Shown here: positions 57,218 to 64,000 of the stretch, piece by piece
Position numbering within the stretch: position 1 is the stretch's first letter
How the letters are laid out: every line of letters starts with the position of its first letter
NCBI GenBank assembly: GCA_011523685.1
Contig: WTGG01000001.1
Coordinates: 62,001-126,000 of the forward strand
Reading direction: 5' to 3'
DNA length: 64,000 bases
DNA from: Coxiellaceae bacterium
GTDB taxonomy: Bacteria; Pseudomonadota; Gammaproteobacteria; Coxiellales; Coxiellaceae
Notes under the pieces: model-generated
What the model was told of the DNA's origin: nothing
The model's input: the letters and a program-made list of their open reading frames with translations, nothing else
The model's database searches: none
Program-made: the position numbers and the translations under genes

Positions 57218-58321
57218 CTAATAACGAAACAACTCTGGAGCGATACTTTCCCGCCAGGCCATAATTCCGCCTTTTAAGCTCCATACTTGCGAAAACCCAG
57301 CCGCTAACATCTGCTGAACCGCTTGCTGACTGCGTTGCCCAGACTTACAAAAAACCACCCAAGCTTGCTGCTGATCGAGTTTTGAAAGCTGGTCTGGTAA
57401 TGATAATAAGGGCACGTGCTGACTTTCAATCGATGCAATATCACGCTCATAGGGTTCGCGAACATCCAGCCAATGCAGATTTTTTCCAGACTGCTGCCAT
57501 TGCTGGACCGTATGACAATCCACCATAGGGCATACGAGGTTGTTATCTTCAGGCAAGCTAACAGAGGCAAGACTTGAACAACCCTCTTTAGAACAACTGA
57601 ACTGTTTTTCGATGGAAAAGCTATTGACTGCCATTGATTCTGTATTGATAGTTAATAACTGTCCTGAGAGTACATTAGGATCATTCAATAAGACCTTAAT
57701 CACTTCATTGGCCTGCATAACTCCCAGCAACCCAGGAACAACACCTAACACGCCAGCCATCGCGCAACTCGGTACGAGCGACGAAGGTGGTGGTGTTGGG
57801 TATAAGCATTCATAACAAGGACCTTGCTGATAGTTAAACACCGATAATTGACCTTGCGTTTGATAGACACTGGCTGACACCAATGGAATGGCTAACGCTC
57901 GACAATAACCATTCAACCAATAACGTGTTGTTAAATTATCGGAAGCATCAATAATCACATCACAAACAGGCATTAATTCTCGTGTCGTATCATTAATAAA
58001 GTGTTTTAACGCATGCAATTGAACGGTCGTATTTAAAGCTTGCAAACGATGAACAGCAGATTGTGCTTTAGACTGTCCAACATCTGACTCTGTGAATAAA
58101 ATTTGTCGCTGTAGGTTACTCAGTTCAACCAGATCACCATCAGCCACATAAATTGTGCCAACACCTGCTGCCACTAAGTATTGCAAAACAGGGCAGCCCA
58201 AACCACCCGCACCCACACATAGCACAGAGGCCGATTGCAATTGCTTTTGCCCCTGAAGACCAATAATCGGAAGTTGACGTGTGTAGCGTAATACATCCTG
58301 TTGTGAGAGTCCGTTGATCAA
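57218..58321 (-). CDS. ThiF/MoeB-type adenylyltransferase with C-terminal rhodanese domain
   Basis: 367 residues from TTG at 58321, preceded by AAGGA with 8 nt spacing; the longer TTG start at 58360 lacks a ribosome site. The E1-like domain (about 1-235) has VGAGGLGCPVLQYL nucleotide binding, RQILFTESDVG, and a conserved Cys pair in CYECLYP. The rhodanese domain (about 265-367) has its active Cys in VVFCKSGQRSQQ. Such fusions activate a sulfur-carrier protein (MoaD or ThiS) and load it with sulfur for molybdopterin, thiamine or tRNA thiolation. No partner gene is near, so the pathway is open. It sits between dotB and dotA. Confidence 0.9.
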   Translation of the reverse strand: MINGLSQQDVLRYTRQLPIIGLQGQKQLQSASVLCVGAGGLGCPVLQYLVAAGVGTIYVADGDLVELSNLQRQILFTESDVGQSKAQSAVHRLQALNTTVQLHALKHFINDTTRELMPVCDVIIDASDNLTTRYWLNGYCRALAIPLVSASVYQTQGQLSVFNYQQGPCYECLYPTPPPSSLVPSCAMAGVLGVVPGLLGVMQANEVIKVLLNDPNVLSGQLLTINTESMAVNSFSIEKQFSCSKEGCSSLASVSLPEDNNLVCPMVDCHTVQQWQQSGKNLHWLDVREPYERDIASIESQHVPLLSLPDQLSKLDQQQAWVVFCKSGQRSQQAVQQMLAAGFSQVWSLKGGIMAWRESIAPELFRY

Positions 58322-58380
58322 ACTAAATATCCTTTTTTTGCTTATATCAAGAAAATACAACCGATTTTTTTAAGTAAAAA

Positions 58381-58409
58381 AAGAGCACAGTATCAAATAC
58401 TGTGCTCTT
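58381..58409 (-). terminator. Intrinsic terminator after dotA
   Basis: Perfect 13-bp arms AAGAGCACAGTAT (58381-58393) and ATACTGTGCTCTT (58397-58409) with a 3-base loop. On the minus strand the hairpin is followed by a T-run (about 58380-58372). It separates dotA-icmV from the ThiF-rhodanese gene. Confidence 0.9.
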
Positions 58410-58464
58410 GTTTATTTATAGAAAGCAGTAATATACATGAGCATCACTTAGCCATGCAATATCG

Positions 58465-60855
58465 TTAGTTCTCAACTTTACCACTGCCTTCCTTCCCTCT
58501 CTGTAGCGCACTATCACCACGAGATTCTGATTTCTCCATACCCTGATGGACACCAGAAGCAGCTGATGAAGCAGCACCCTTAACACCACTCGCTAACTTC
58601 TCAACTTCAACAGGTGATGAAGTATTTGGCGCTCCAACCCATCGCATAATATAATCTGGTAGCTTATATATTAATGCGTAACATTGATGTGTGACCTCCA
58701 TAACAATAGCAGCATAGATTACTAGTAGTGCAGGTAAGCTAAATAAGAATACAAATAGACTACCACTACTGGTAAAAGAATGACCCCACGCCACAGCAAC
58801 AGCACCGGCAATATTAGATGAGTCAGAAGCGCTACCAACAGCACTACCAAGAAATAAATCTTGCATGAAACTACAGAATGAATAATTAACCATTTTAAAT
58901 GCTATAAATGATAGAATCATTCCCGACATCAAACCTAATATCATTAATACTGGTCTTAGAAAAACACTTAAAGCTAGCATAACAGCCTGCTCAGCCTTTC
59001 CTAAGAAATCGTGCCCCTCAGGGTGCGTTAAACCAAATGCCACTAAAGGTGCAGCTGCCATCGCCTCGATGACAGCAACAAACCAACCAATCACACCAAA
59101 AGTAAATATCATAAATGGATAAAGTGGCACATAATACCCAAGAACCATCCCAGCACTAACGAGCAGACCAGCGACAGCTAGAACTAGTGGACGAAACCAT
59201 GATGCTACCGTTTCAGCTGAATAACCCGCAGGACTAACACATGACATAGAAGCTGTCCCCAGAACGAGCAAGCCCATCGCCACAAGGGTATCCATCCAAA
59301 TAACACCTGCCTCTGCGACACAGGCTTGCCCAAGCTGCGCCAACCAATTAATCGGGTTAGCAACCGCACCTGCTGCGGTAAATAACGATATAATCTTCAA
59401 ATAAGGACCTACAAACCATTTAGCATATTTATTATTCCCCCAGTTTGAACCACTAGTATCAGTCGATGAACTATTAGCACCATCTAAGGCATTTGCATAA
59501 TCCACGGCATCGCCTTCTGCTTTTTTAAGATAAGTCCCAATAATGACGTTGTCGTCCCAATAATCGAGATGTTTCTCGTTTGGTACTATCGCACCAGTAC
59601 CATCACCTTGTGTTGTTGCTTTATACTCTGAAATATCACCAGACATACTTGCTTGTGATTTCTGAGCCATATCCCAATAATAACGGCCAGCCATCATCCA
59701 GCCATCACTTTCACCAGATTTTTTTGCATCCTTAAAATCTCCAGATGAAGATAGACTCATTTCATCATAAGCACCAAAGATCTGGTTAGTATAGTCTATA
59801 TCTGCCATATACAAATCATTTACGATATCGTCATCATAGTTTGAATTTTGATATGCCGAACAGTTAGGATCAGATGCTCGATCAGTAGCCGGCAATTGAG
59901 CACAATAATACGCTGTAGCTGCAGGAATAATATCATTAATCATTGCTAGTACAGCATTTTGACTAATTTGACAAAGTTGTGCTGAATCATCACTAGAATT
60001 AGCTGACACACACTTAGAACCAGTAGTGCTATCATAGGTTTCATCTGACACCTTATCGATCATACTCCAGTCGACCGAGCCACAACCAGCGTCTTCATTA
60101 CCATCAGAAAACTCATATCGTGAATAATATTTATCTGTAGAAGAGTCTCCTGTCCTCCCGGTATCAGGATTTGCTCCTGGCATCTGCTTATTTGCAAGCA
60201 TACATACTTCGCTATACATTATATTAAAACCTAACCGATTACTTGGAGCATTATCTTGTTGAGTTGTATCATAATCACCCATAAATGCTTTAAAACTATC
60301 TGCGTTAATAATGCTTGAAACATTATTACTTGAGTCATTAGGATCTGACCATACAGCATGCCCAGAATCCAGGTATGTTAATGCCGTATTCCAAACATTA
60401 TCAGCCAAATGAACACCAGCTACAGTTACTTCCATCATCAGCTCTTGAGCTAAACAATAACCGGTCGTAGCGTTTGGCAAAATCATTGCGACACCCAGTC
60501 CGATTTTAAGACAGTTATAGGCGACATTTTTTCCCTGACCAACAAAGGAGCCTTCATTAGCACCACGCAAGGCAGAAGTTAGAACGGTATATATAAGAAA
60601 AGCTCCGATGACTATCAATATACCCATATTAAATTGATAAAATAACTTACCTAATAATTGACTATTATACCCTTGAAGGGAAGAACCGACAGTTCCAAAC
60701 AACTGACCCAAAAAACCAATAGAGATATCAGTATTCGCAGAAGCAGCATTTCCGTCAACATCTGATGACCAGATACCACTATTATTAGAACAAGCCGTTA
60801 ATAATAACGGCAAGCCAACTATTAATAAAACTCGTAATATTTTCTTTAAACTCAT
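58465..60855 (-). CDS. dotA: T4BSS polytopic inner-membrane protein DotA
   Basis: 796 residues from the ATG at 60855 (GAGAG upstream; GTG at 60870 is an alternative). A signal sequence is followed by a membrane helix (about 65-85), a long periplasmic loop rich in Asp/Ser/Tyr with many Cys (about 130-480), then a cluster of membrane helices (about 490-760) and a polar tail. This matches DotA, but Legionella DotA is about 1048 residues. The N-terminus has a lipobox-like LLTACSNN at Cys22. It is cotranscribed with icmV (46 bp gap). Confidence 0.92.
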   Translation of the reverse strand: MSLKKILRVLLIVGLPLLLTACSNNSGIWSSDVDGNAASANTDISIGFLGQLFGTVGSSLQGYNSQLLGKLFYQFNMGILIVIGAFLIYTVLTSALRGANEGSFVGQGKNVAYNCLKIGLGVAMILPNATTGYCLAQELMMEVTVAGVHLADNVWNTALTYLDSGHAVWSDPNDSSNNVSSIINADSFKAFMGDYDTTQQDNAPSNRLGFNIMYSEVCMLANKQMPGANPDTGRTGDSSTDKYYSRYEFSDGNEDAGCGSVDWSMIDKVSDETYDSTTGSKCVSANSSDDSAQLCQISQNAVLAMINDIIPAATAYYCAQLPATDRASDPNCSAYQNSNYDDDIVNDLYMADIDYTNQIFGAYDEMSLSSSGDFKDAKKSGESDGWMMAGRYYWDMAQKSQASMSGDISEYKATTQGDGTGAIVPNEKHLDYWDDNVIIGTYLKKAEGDAVDYANALDGANSSSTDTSGSNWGNNKYAKWFVGPYLKIISLFTAAGAVANPINWLAQLGQACVAEAGVIWMDTLVAMGLLVLGTASMSCVSPAGYSAETVASWFRPLVLAVAGLLVSAGMVLGYYVPLYPFMIFTFGVIGWFVAVIEAMAAAPLVAFGLTHPEGHDFLGKAEQAVMLALSVFLRPVLMILGLMSGMILSFIAFKMVNYSFCSFMQDLFLGSAVGSASDSSNIAGAVAVAWGHSFTSSGSLFVFLFSLPALLVIYAAIVMEVTHQCYALIYKLPDYIMRWVGAPNTSSPVEVEKLASGVKGAASSAASGVHQGMEKSESRGDSALQRGKEGSGKVEN

Positions 60856-60901
60856 AACATACTCTCTCACAACTGTGTACCCTTAAAAATCTTTAATAAA
60901 T

Positions 60902-61339
60902 TTATTTATTTTTTTTAAAAAATGTTCCTGAAAACCACTCTATCAATGTTGAATTAACTTTTTTATGTTTACAGTTGAACATAAAAATGCTCTCATGAAA
61001 GGCATGTGAAAACATAAGTAATGAAAAAATGACACTGAGAAATCCCGGCATTGAATGAGCATGCCTAAAAAGATAGATACCATATAAAAACAATAGAGAA
61101 CCAAAAACAGAATAAATTCGAAACATCAATCGAGATGTCTTCAACCGAACCCGCAACTGATCTTCACTAATACCCGTTTTTTTCATTAACTCAGCCCAAC
61201 TATCAAATGACTCATCATCACTAGATCCCCCTGAACCCAAAACAGTCTTCGCTAAACCACTGACTATTTTTGCATCCTTCTTCATAGTAGGTAGTGAAAT
61301 CCACTTTGAGACATTTAAACCTGAAAATATAATTGCCAT
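60902..61339 (-). CDS. icmV: T4BSS inner-membrane protein IcmV
   Basis: 145 residues from the ATG at 61339; a TTG four codons upstream is less likely. Legionella IcmV is 151. Two membrane helices (about 75-95 and 105-125) follow a soluble N-terminus with SGLNVSKWISLPTMKKDAK. It is the first gene of icmV-dotA, divergent from icmW, as in Legionella. Confidence 0.88.
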   Translation of the reverse strand: MAIIFSGLNVSKWISLPTMKKDAKIVSGLAKTVLGSGGSSDDESFDSWAELMKKTGISEDQLRVRLKTSRLMFRIYSVFGSLLFLYGIYLFRHAHSMPGFLSVIFSLLMFSHAFHESIFMFNCKHKKVNSTLIEWFSGTFFKKNK

Positions 61340-61416
61340 AATAAAACCCAAATTAATAAATTAACTGTCATAACGCTTCAAAAAATTGAAAACATTGCAA
61401 AAGATCTGCGAAAAAC

Positions 61417-61449
61417 AGAATAACACCTGAAACTTAAGGTAATATTAAA
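61417..61449 (-). promoter_or_regulatory. PmrA-type promoter of icmV-dotA
   Basis: On the minus strand: TTTAAT-N5-CTTAAG (61449-61433), ten bases, then TATTCT (61422-61417), a 4/6 -10. The icmV ATG is about 77 bp downstream. Confidence 0.78.
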
Positions 61450-61532
61450 ATATAGATAAAAATACCAAGTTTTTGCCTTAAACTTTAACACTATGATTTT
61501 TTTTACAAAAAAAACTGAAATTATTCATTTTT

Positions 61533-61565
61533 CTTAATATTTTGTTAAGCTTATTAGGTTAATAT
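61533..61565 (+). promoter_or_regulatory. PmrA-type promoter of icmW-orf-icmX (one imperfect half-site)
   Basis: CTTAAT (61533-61538), N5, GTTAAG (61544-61549), ten bases, TAATAT (61560-61565). The second half-site begins with G instead of C/T, so it is the weakest member of the set. The spacing is the same as in the others. The icmV and icmW boxes lie back to back with about 80 bp between them. Confidence 0.62.
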
Positions 61566-61628
61566 AAAATTCATATCGGCAAGCAAAGACAATGCTTAAA
61601 CCATAAAGACAACCAGGAGGGACTTACC

Positions 61629-62081
61629 ATGCCAGATCTCAGTCACGAAGCTGTGCATCAATTTTGGAAAGAGTACGATGACCCCTATTTATATCGTGTC
61701 ATTGCATTCATGGAGGGAGTGGAAGATTGGACAAGCGATAACGAACCTGCCGTTGAAGAAGCATTAGCTCGATTAGGATCAGCTCTAGATGACCTGGGAA
61801 ACATAGAACTCCAGCAAGAAGATGACATGATCCAACTGGTTGCTTGCTTAAAAACTGGGAGAGGCTTACGCCTCTTGATGGCATTAGATATGGCCTATCC
61901 AGGAGCTGCAGCTAAAGTGTTAATGCATGCTGAAAAAACAACAAAAAATGAAAAAGACACCGCTGGGGTGTTTTTAAAACGCAATGTCGTTTTTGAACGA
62001 TTAAGACTAATGGGTAGAATTTTTTCTTCCGAACGAATAGAGCTAATACAAAAAGCATTAGAGGATACAGGATATGACTAA
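61629..62081 (+). CDS. icmW: T4BSS effector chaperone IcmW
   Basis: 150 residues (Legionella 151). Acidic; the family start MPDLSHEAVHQFWKEYDDP and the FMEGVEDWT segment are clear. Partner of IcmS in loading effectors on DotL. AGGAGG precedes the ATG with about 7 nt spacing. Overlaps the next gene by 8 bp. Confidence 0.95.
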   Translation: MPDLSHEAVHQFWKEYDDPYLYRVIAFMEGVEDWTSDNEPAVEEALARLGSALDDLGNIELQQEDDMIQLVACLKTGRGLRLLMALDMAYPGAAAKVLMHAEKTTKNEKDTAGVFLKRNVVFERLRLMGRIFSSERIELIQKALEDTGYD

Positions 62082-62532
62082 ACTACTAGGCATCACTTTT
62101 TTAACTAGCACATTACTAGCCTTAGCGCCCACAAGCTTATTAGCAGATAACAGCCAATGTTCAACCTGGCAAAACAACCCATCATCAGTTAATCCATCAA
62201 GCCTTGAGTCTGTTACTAAAAATGATATTGAACAGTGCATGAATTCATGTAAGAACATACCCTTATCCTCTTCAAATACTGACCTATCACCTGCATTATG
62301 CATGCAGCATGTGAGTAATATTGCTTACCTTGCTGAGGCTGGAAATAACATACCTAATGCGACTAGCTCTAACACCCCACCAACACAAGAAGTTGAAAAA
62401 AGCAACACACCACAACCTGTAATGCATACTAATTTAGCACAACCTCAACCTACGAATACCAAATCAACACCTTCTTCAACCTCACCAACAGAGAAACCCA
62501 AAACGAATTCAAACATCATTCACTGGATATAA
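62074..62532 (+). CDS. Small exported four-cysteine protein between icmW and icmX
   Basis: 152 residues. The signal peptide (about 1-24, ending SLLA) is followed by a domain of about 70 residues with four cysteines (near 29, 49, 53 and 72), then a Pro/Thr/Ser/Asn-rich tail. No family is recognised. It overlaps icmW by 8 bp and lies 13 bp before icmX, so it is cotranscribed with two machine genes. Legionella has no gene here. Its periplasmic location and operon suggest an accessory of the envelope part of the system. Confidence 0.7.
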   Translation: MTKLLGITFLTSTLLALAPTSLLADNSQCSTWQNNPSSVNPSSLESVTKNDIEQCMNSCKNIPLSSSNTDLSPALCMQHVSNIAYLAEAGNNIPNATSSNTPPTQEVEKSNTPQPVMHTNLAQPQPTNTKSTPSSTSPTEKPKTNSNIIHWI

Positions 62533-62545
62533 ATCGGAGCATTAC

Positions 62546-63871
62546 ATGTTACATACTAAACGCACTCTTTTAATGACAACACTAACTAGTCTGACTGCAC
62601 TATCTATCAGTTTATTGTCTGCTAACGCATTGGCTGACAATGCACCGATTTTTGGTCAACTACAAAATGAACTCAATACTTTTGGGAAAGAAATACAGAG
62701 CTTAAGTCAAGCACAGCAACAATCAGAAAATAGCTATCGTTATCAGAATGACCCTCAAATGGTTGACATCGCAAACAACAATGCTGCAGTTAATACAGCA
62801 ACACAAGATACCTCACAAAACACTAACCAACTATCCGATCAAAGTTTACAAAACGCTCTAAAACCGATGTCGGATGCCGCACTACAGCCATCAAATAGCA
62901 CCGTCGCAGCTGTTAACGATCCCACACAAGCTTCGGATGCTCAAGACACTTTGAGTGCAATCAGTAATAGTAATAAAGATTACTCTTGGGGCATTACAGC
63001 ATCAGACACACTTTTCGCAAACTATAACTTTACTCGAAATACCAATTCCGGCTATCAGATAAACGGTACATCAGAAGATCCCTTATTTTATAGTCAACCC
63101 ACATCACTTCATGACGACTACTTAGACTTCACTAATTTCATCGAGCCTACATCATTAAATTATAATGACACCGATGGCGGTTCAACTTCAGCGGATAAAT
63201 ATGTACAATTCTTAACAAAAGACTATCAACCTTTGTATAATCAGCTAATTGACTTAAACAAACTTAATCAAAAAATATCTTCAGCCGATACCTCAGATCA
63301 TGCGGCGAGTATTACCCGATATTTAGCAACTTCATCTACATTTCAAGAGGCTCAAACAACCATACGCCAGGCTATCGCTCAAAAATCAGCAGCTATGTAC
63401 GTTTTACATAAAATTCAATCTGAGCGCTCAGCTATTACCTCTAAAGACGATATTCCAGAACTAGACACTATGGCAACAAACATGGGAATTGAAGTGACAA
63501 AGAACAGTGATGGAGAGTACGTCTATCCGAGCAAGGCCCAAATTGACTATTACCAATCACACCATGATCTCAATAGTGAAAGCTGGTACCAAAACTTACA
63601 AACACTGTCGGCGCCTAATGTTCAGCGTGAAACTCTAATTACACTCAAACAAATTCAACAATCATTAGCCCAACAACATCAGGATAATGAAACCATACAA
63701 GCGTTATTAGCCATCGACAATATTCGAAACTCTCAAAATTCCATAACGAGCCTATCTACCGCTAAAAAGACATTAGGAGATTGGTTAGATAATCTAGATC
63801 CGAGCAGCCCGAACTCTCCAGATAGCAATTCGTCTGATTCATCTAGTGCGTCTTCAGTGCCATCACCATAA
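62546..63871 (+). CDS. icmX: T4BSS periplasmic protein IcmX
   Basis: 441 residues, close to Legionella IcmX (about 466). The signal peptide (about 1-28, ending ALA) is followed by a Gln/Asn-rich region, the family segment DYSWGITASDTLFANYNFTRN (about 144-164), and a helical C-terminal half that ends in a Ser/Pro-rich tail. IcmX is periplasmic or secreted and is needed for pore function. CGGAG precedes the ATG. It is last in icmW-orf-icmX. Confidence 0.92.
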   Translation: MLHTKRTLLMTTLTSLTALSISLLSANALADNAPIFGQLQNELNTFGKEIQSLSQAQQQSENSYRYQNDPQMVDIANNNAAVNTATQDTSQNTNQLSDQSLQNALKPMSDAALQPSNSTVAAVNDPTQASDAQDTLSAISNSNKDYSWGITASDTLFANYNFTRNTNSGYQINGTSEDPLFYSQPTSLHDDYLDFTNFIEPTSLNYNDTDGGSTSADKYVQFLTKDYQPLYNQLIDLNKLNQKISSADTSDHAASITRYLATSSTFQEAQTTIRQAIAQKSAAMYVLHKIQSERSAITSKDDIPELDTMATNMGIEVTKNSDGEYVYPSKAQIDYYQSHHDLNSESWYQNLQTLSAPNVQRETLITLKQIQQSLAQQHQDNETIQALLAIDNIRNSQNSITSLSTAKKTLGDWLDNLDPSSPNSPDSNSSDSSSASSVPSP

Positions 63872-63892
63872 CTGACTCTTACAAACATGTAT

Positions 63893-63922
63893 ATGATACT
63901 AACAGCTAGCTGTTAGTATCAT
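63893..63922. terminator. Perfect 30-bp palindrome, probable shared terminator
   Basis: The 15-bp arms 63893-63907 and 63908-63922 are exactly complementary. It lies 22 bp after icmX and covers the stop codon of the convergent gene on the minus strand. No strong T-run is seen on either side, so it may act in both directions weakly. Confidence 0.6.
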
Positions 63923-64000
63923 CACACAACTGATAATGAATACCGCAGTAAGGGCATGTCACGTGCCCCTCAGCCTCGATATCTAGATAAACCCTAGGAT
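63906..64000 (-). CDS. Zinc-finger CHCC-type protein, C-terminal part (runs off the window)
   Basis: Only the last 31 codons are inside the window; the stop is TAG at 63908-63906. The tail PRVYLDIEAEGHVTCPYCGI ending YQLCDDTNS carries the family CxxC in TCPYCG preceded by the conserved PRVYLDIE. Members resemble the NDUFS6 zinc-finger and are small. The function is unknown in bacteria. Confidence 0.7.
   Translation of the reverse strand, partial: PRVYLDIEAEGHVTCPYCGIHYQLCDDTNS

Overview
The window is AT-rich gammaproteobacterial DNA that carries a complete-looking Dot/Icm type IVB secretion system (T4BSS). The gene content, together with Pht-like and amino-acid transporters, fits an intracellular or host-associated member of the Legionellales (Legionella/Coxiella group) or a close Dot/Icm-bearing relative. 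No rRNA, tRNA, CRISPR array or insertion sequence was recognised, and the species cannot be named from the sequence alone.

Left part (1-32.6 kb): ordinary chromosome with accessory genes mixed in. The first 3.3 kb hold a possible cysteine-protease/transglutaminase-fold effector, a small protein behind a PmrA-type promoter, a cysteine-rich exported protein and a decayed reading frame. Next come a sugar MFS transporter, greA-carB-carA, a Pht-like MFS transporter and an amino-acid permease, and a DUF6629-like membrane protein. These are followed by the conserved rppH-ptsP-TSUP-lgt-thyA block, nrdAB behind paired NrdR boxes, birA, ggt, a rhomboid protease, a large orphan membrane protein, and fmdB/aspS.

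Right part (32.8-63.9 kb): one T4BSS island. On the minus strand, in transcription order, are icmT, icmS, a new 38-codon ORF, icmQ, icmP, icmO, icmN, an icmL paralogue, icmL, icmK, icmE, icmG, icmC, icmD, icmJ and icmB. Diverging from icmT on the plus strand are dotD, dotC, dotB and a membrane protein. A broken Calx-beta/FG-GAP surface-protein gene and a ThiF-rhodanese gene separate these from dotA-icmV (minus) and icmW-orf-icmX (plus). The outer-membrane core (DotC, DotD, DotH), trans-envelope DotG/DotF, inner-membrane DotA/DotE/DotI/DotP/IcmV/IcmT, ATPases DotB/DotO, coupling complex DotL/DotM/DotN with IcmS/IcmW, and IcmQ are all present. icmF, icmH and a recognisable icmR are not in the window.

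Six island transcription units (icmD, icmN, icmQ, dotD, icmV, icmW) share a promoter design: two TTAA half-sites 11 bp apart, matching the PmrA box YTTAAK-N5-YTTAAK, followed exactly 10 nt later by a -10 hexamer. The same element, with the same spacing, precedes the small gene at 1434-1883, which makes that gene a strong candidate for co-regulated substrate or accessory factor. The most interesting novelty is the 38-codon ORF at 49034-49150. It sits directly behind the PmrA promoter and overlaps the icmQ start codon, which is the position held in other genomes by the fast-evolving icmR/FIR chaperone genes.
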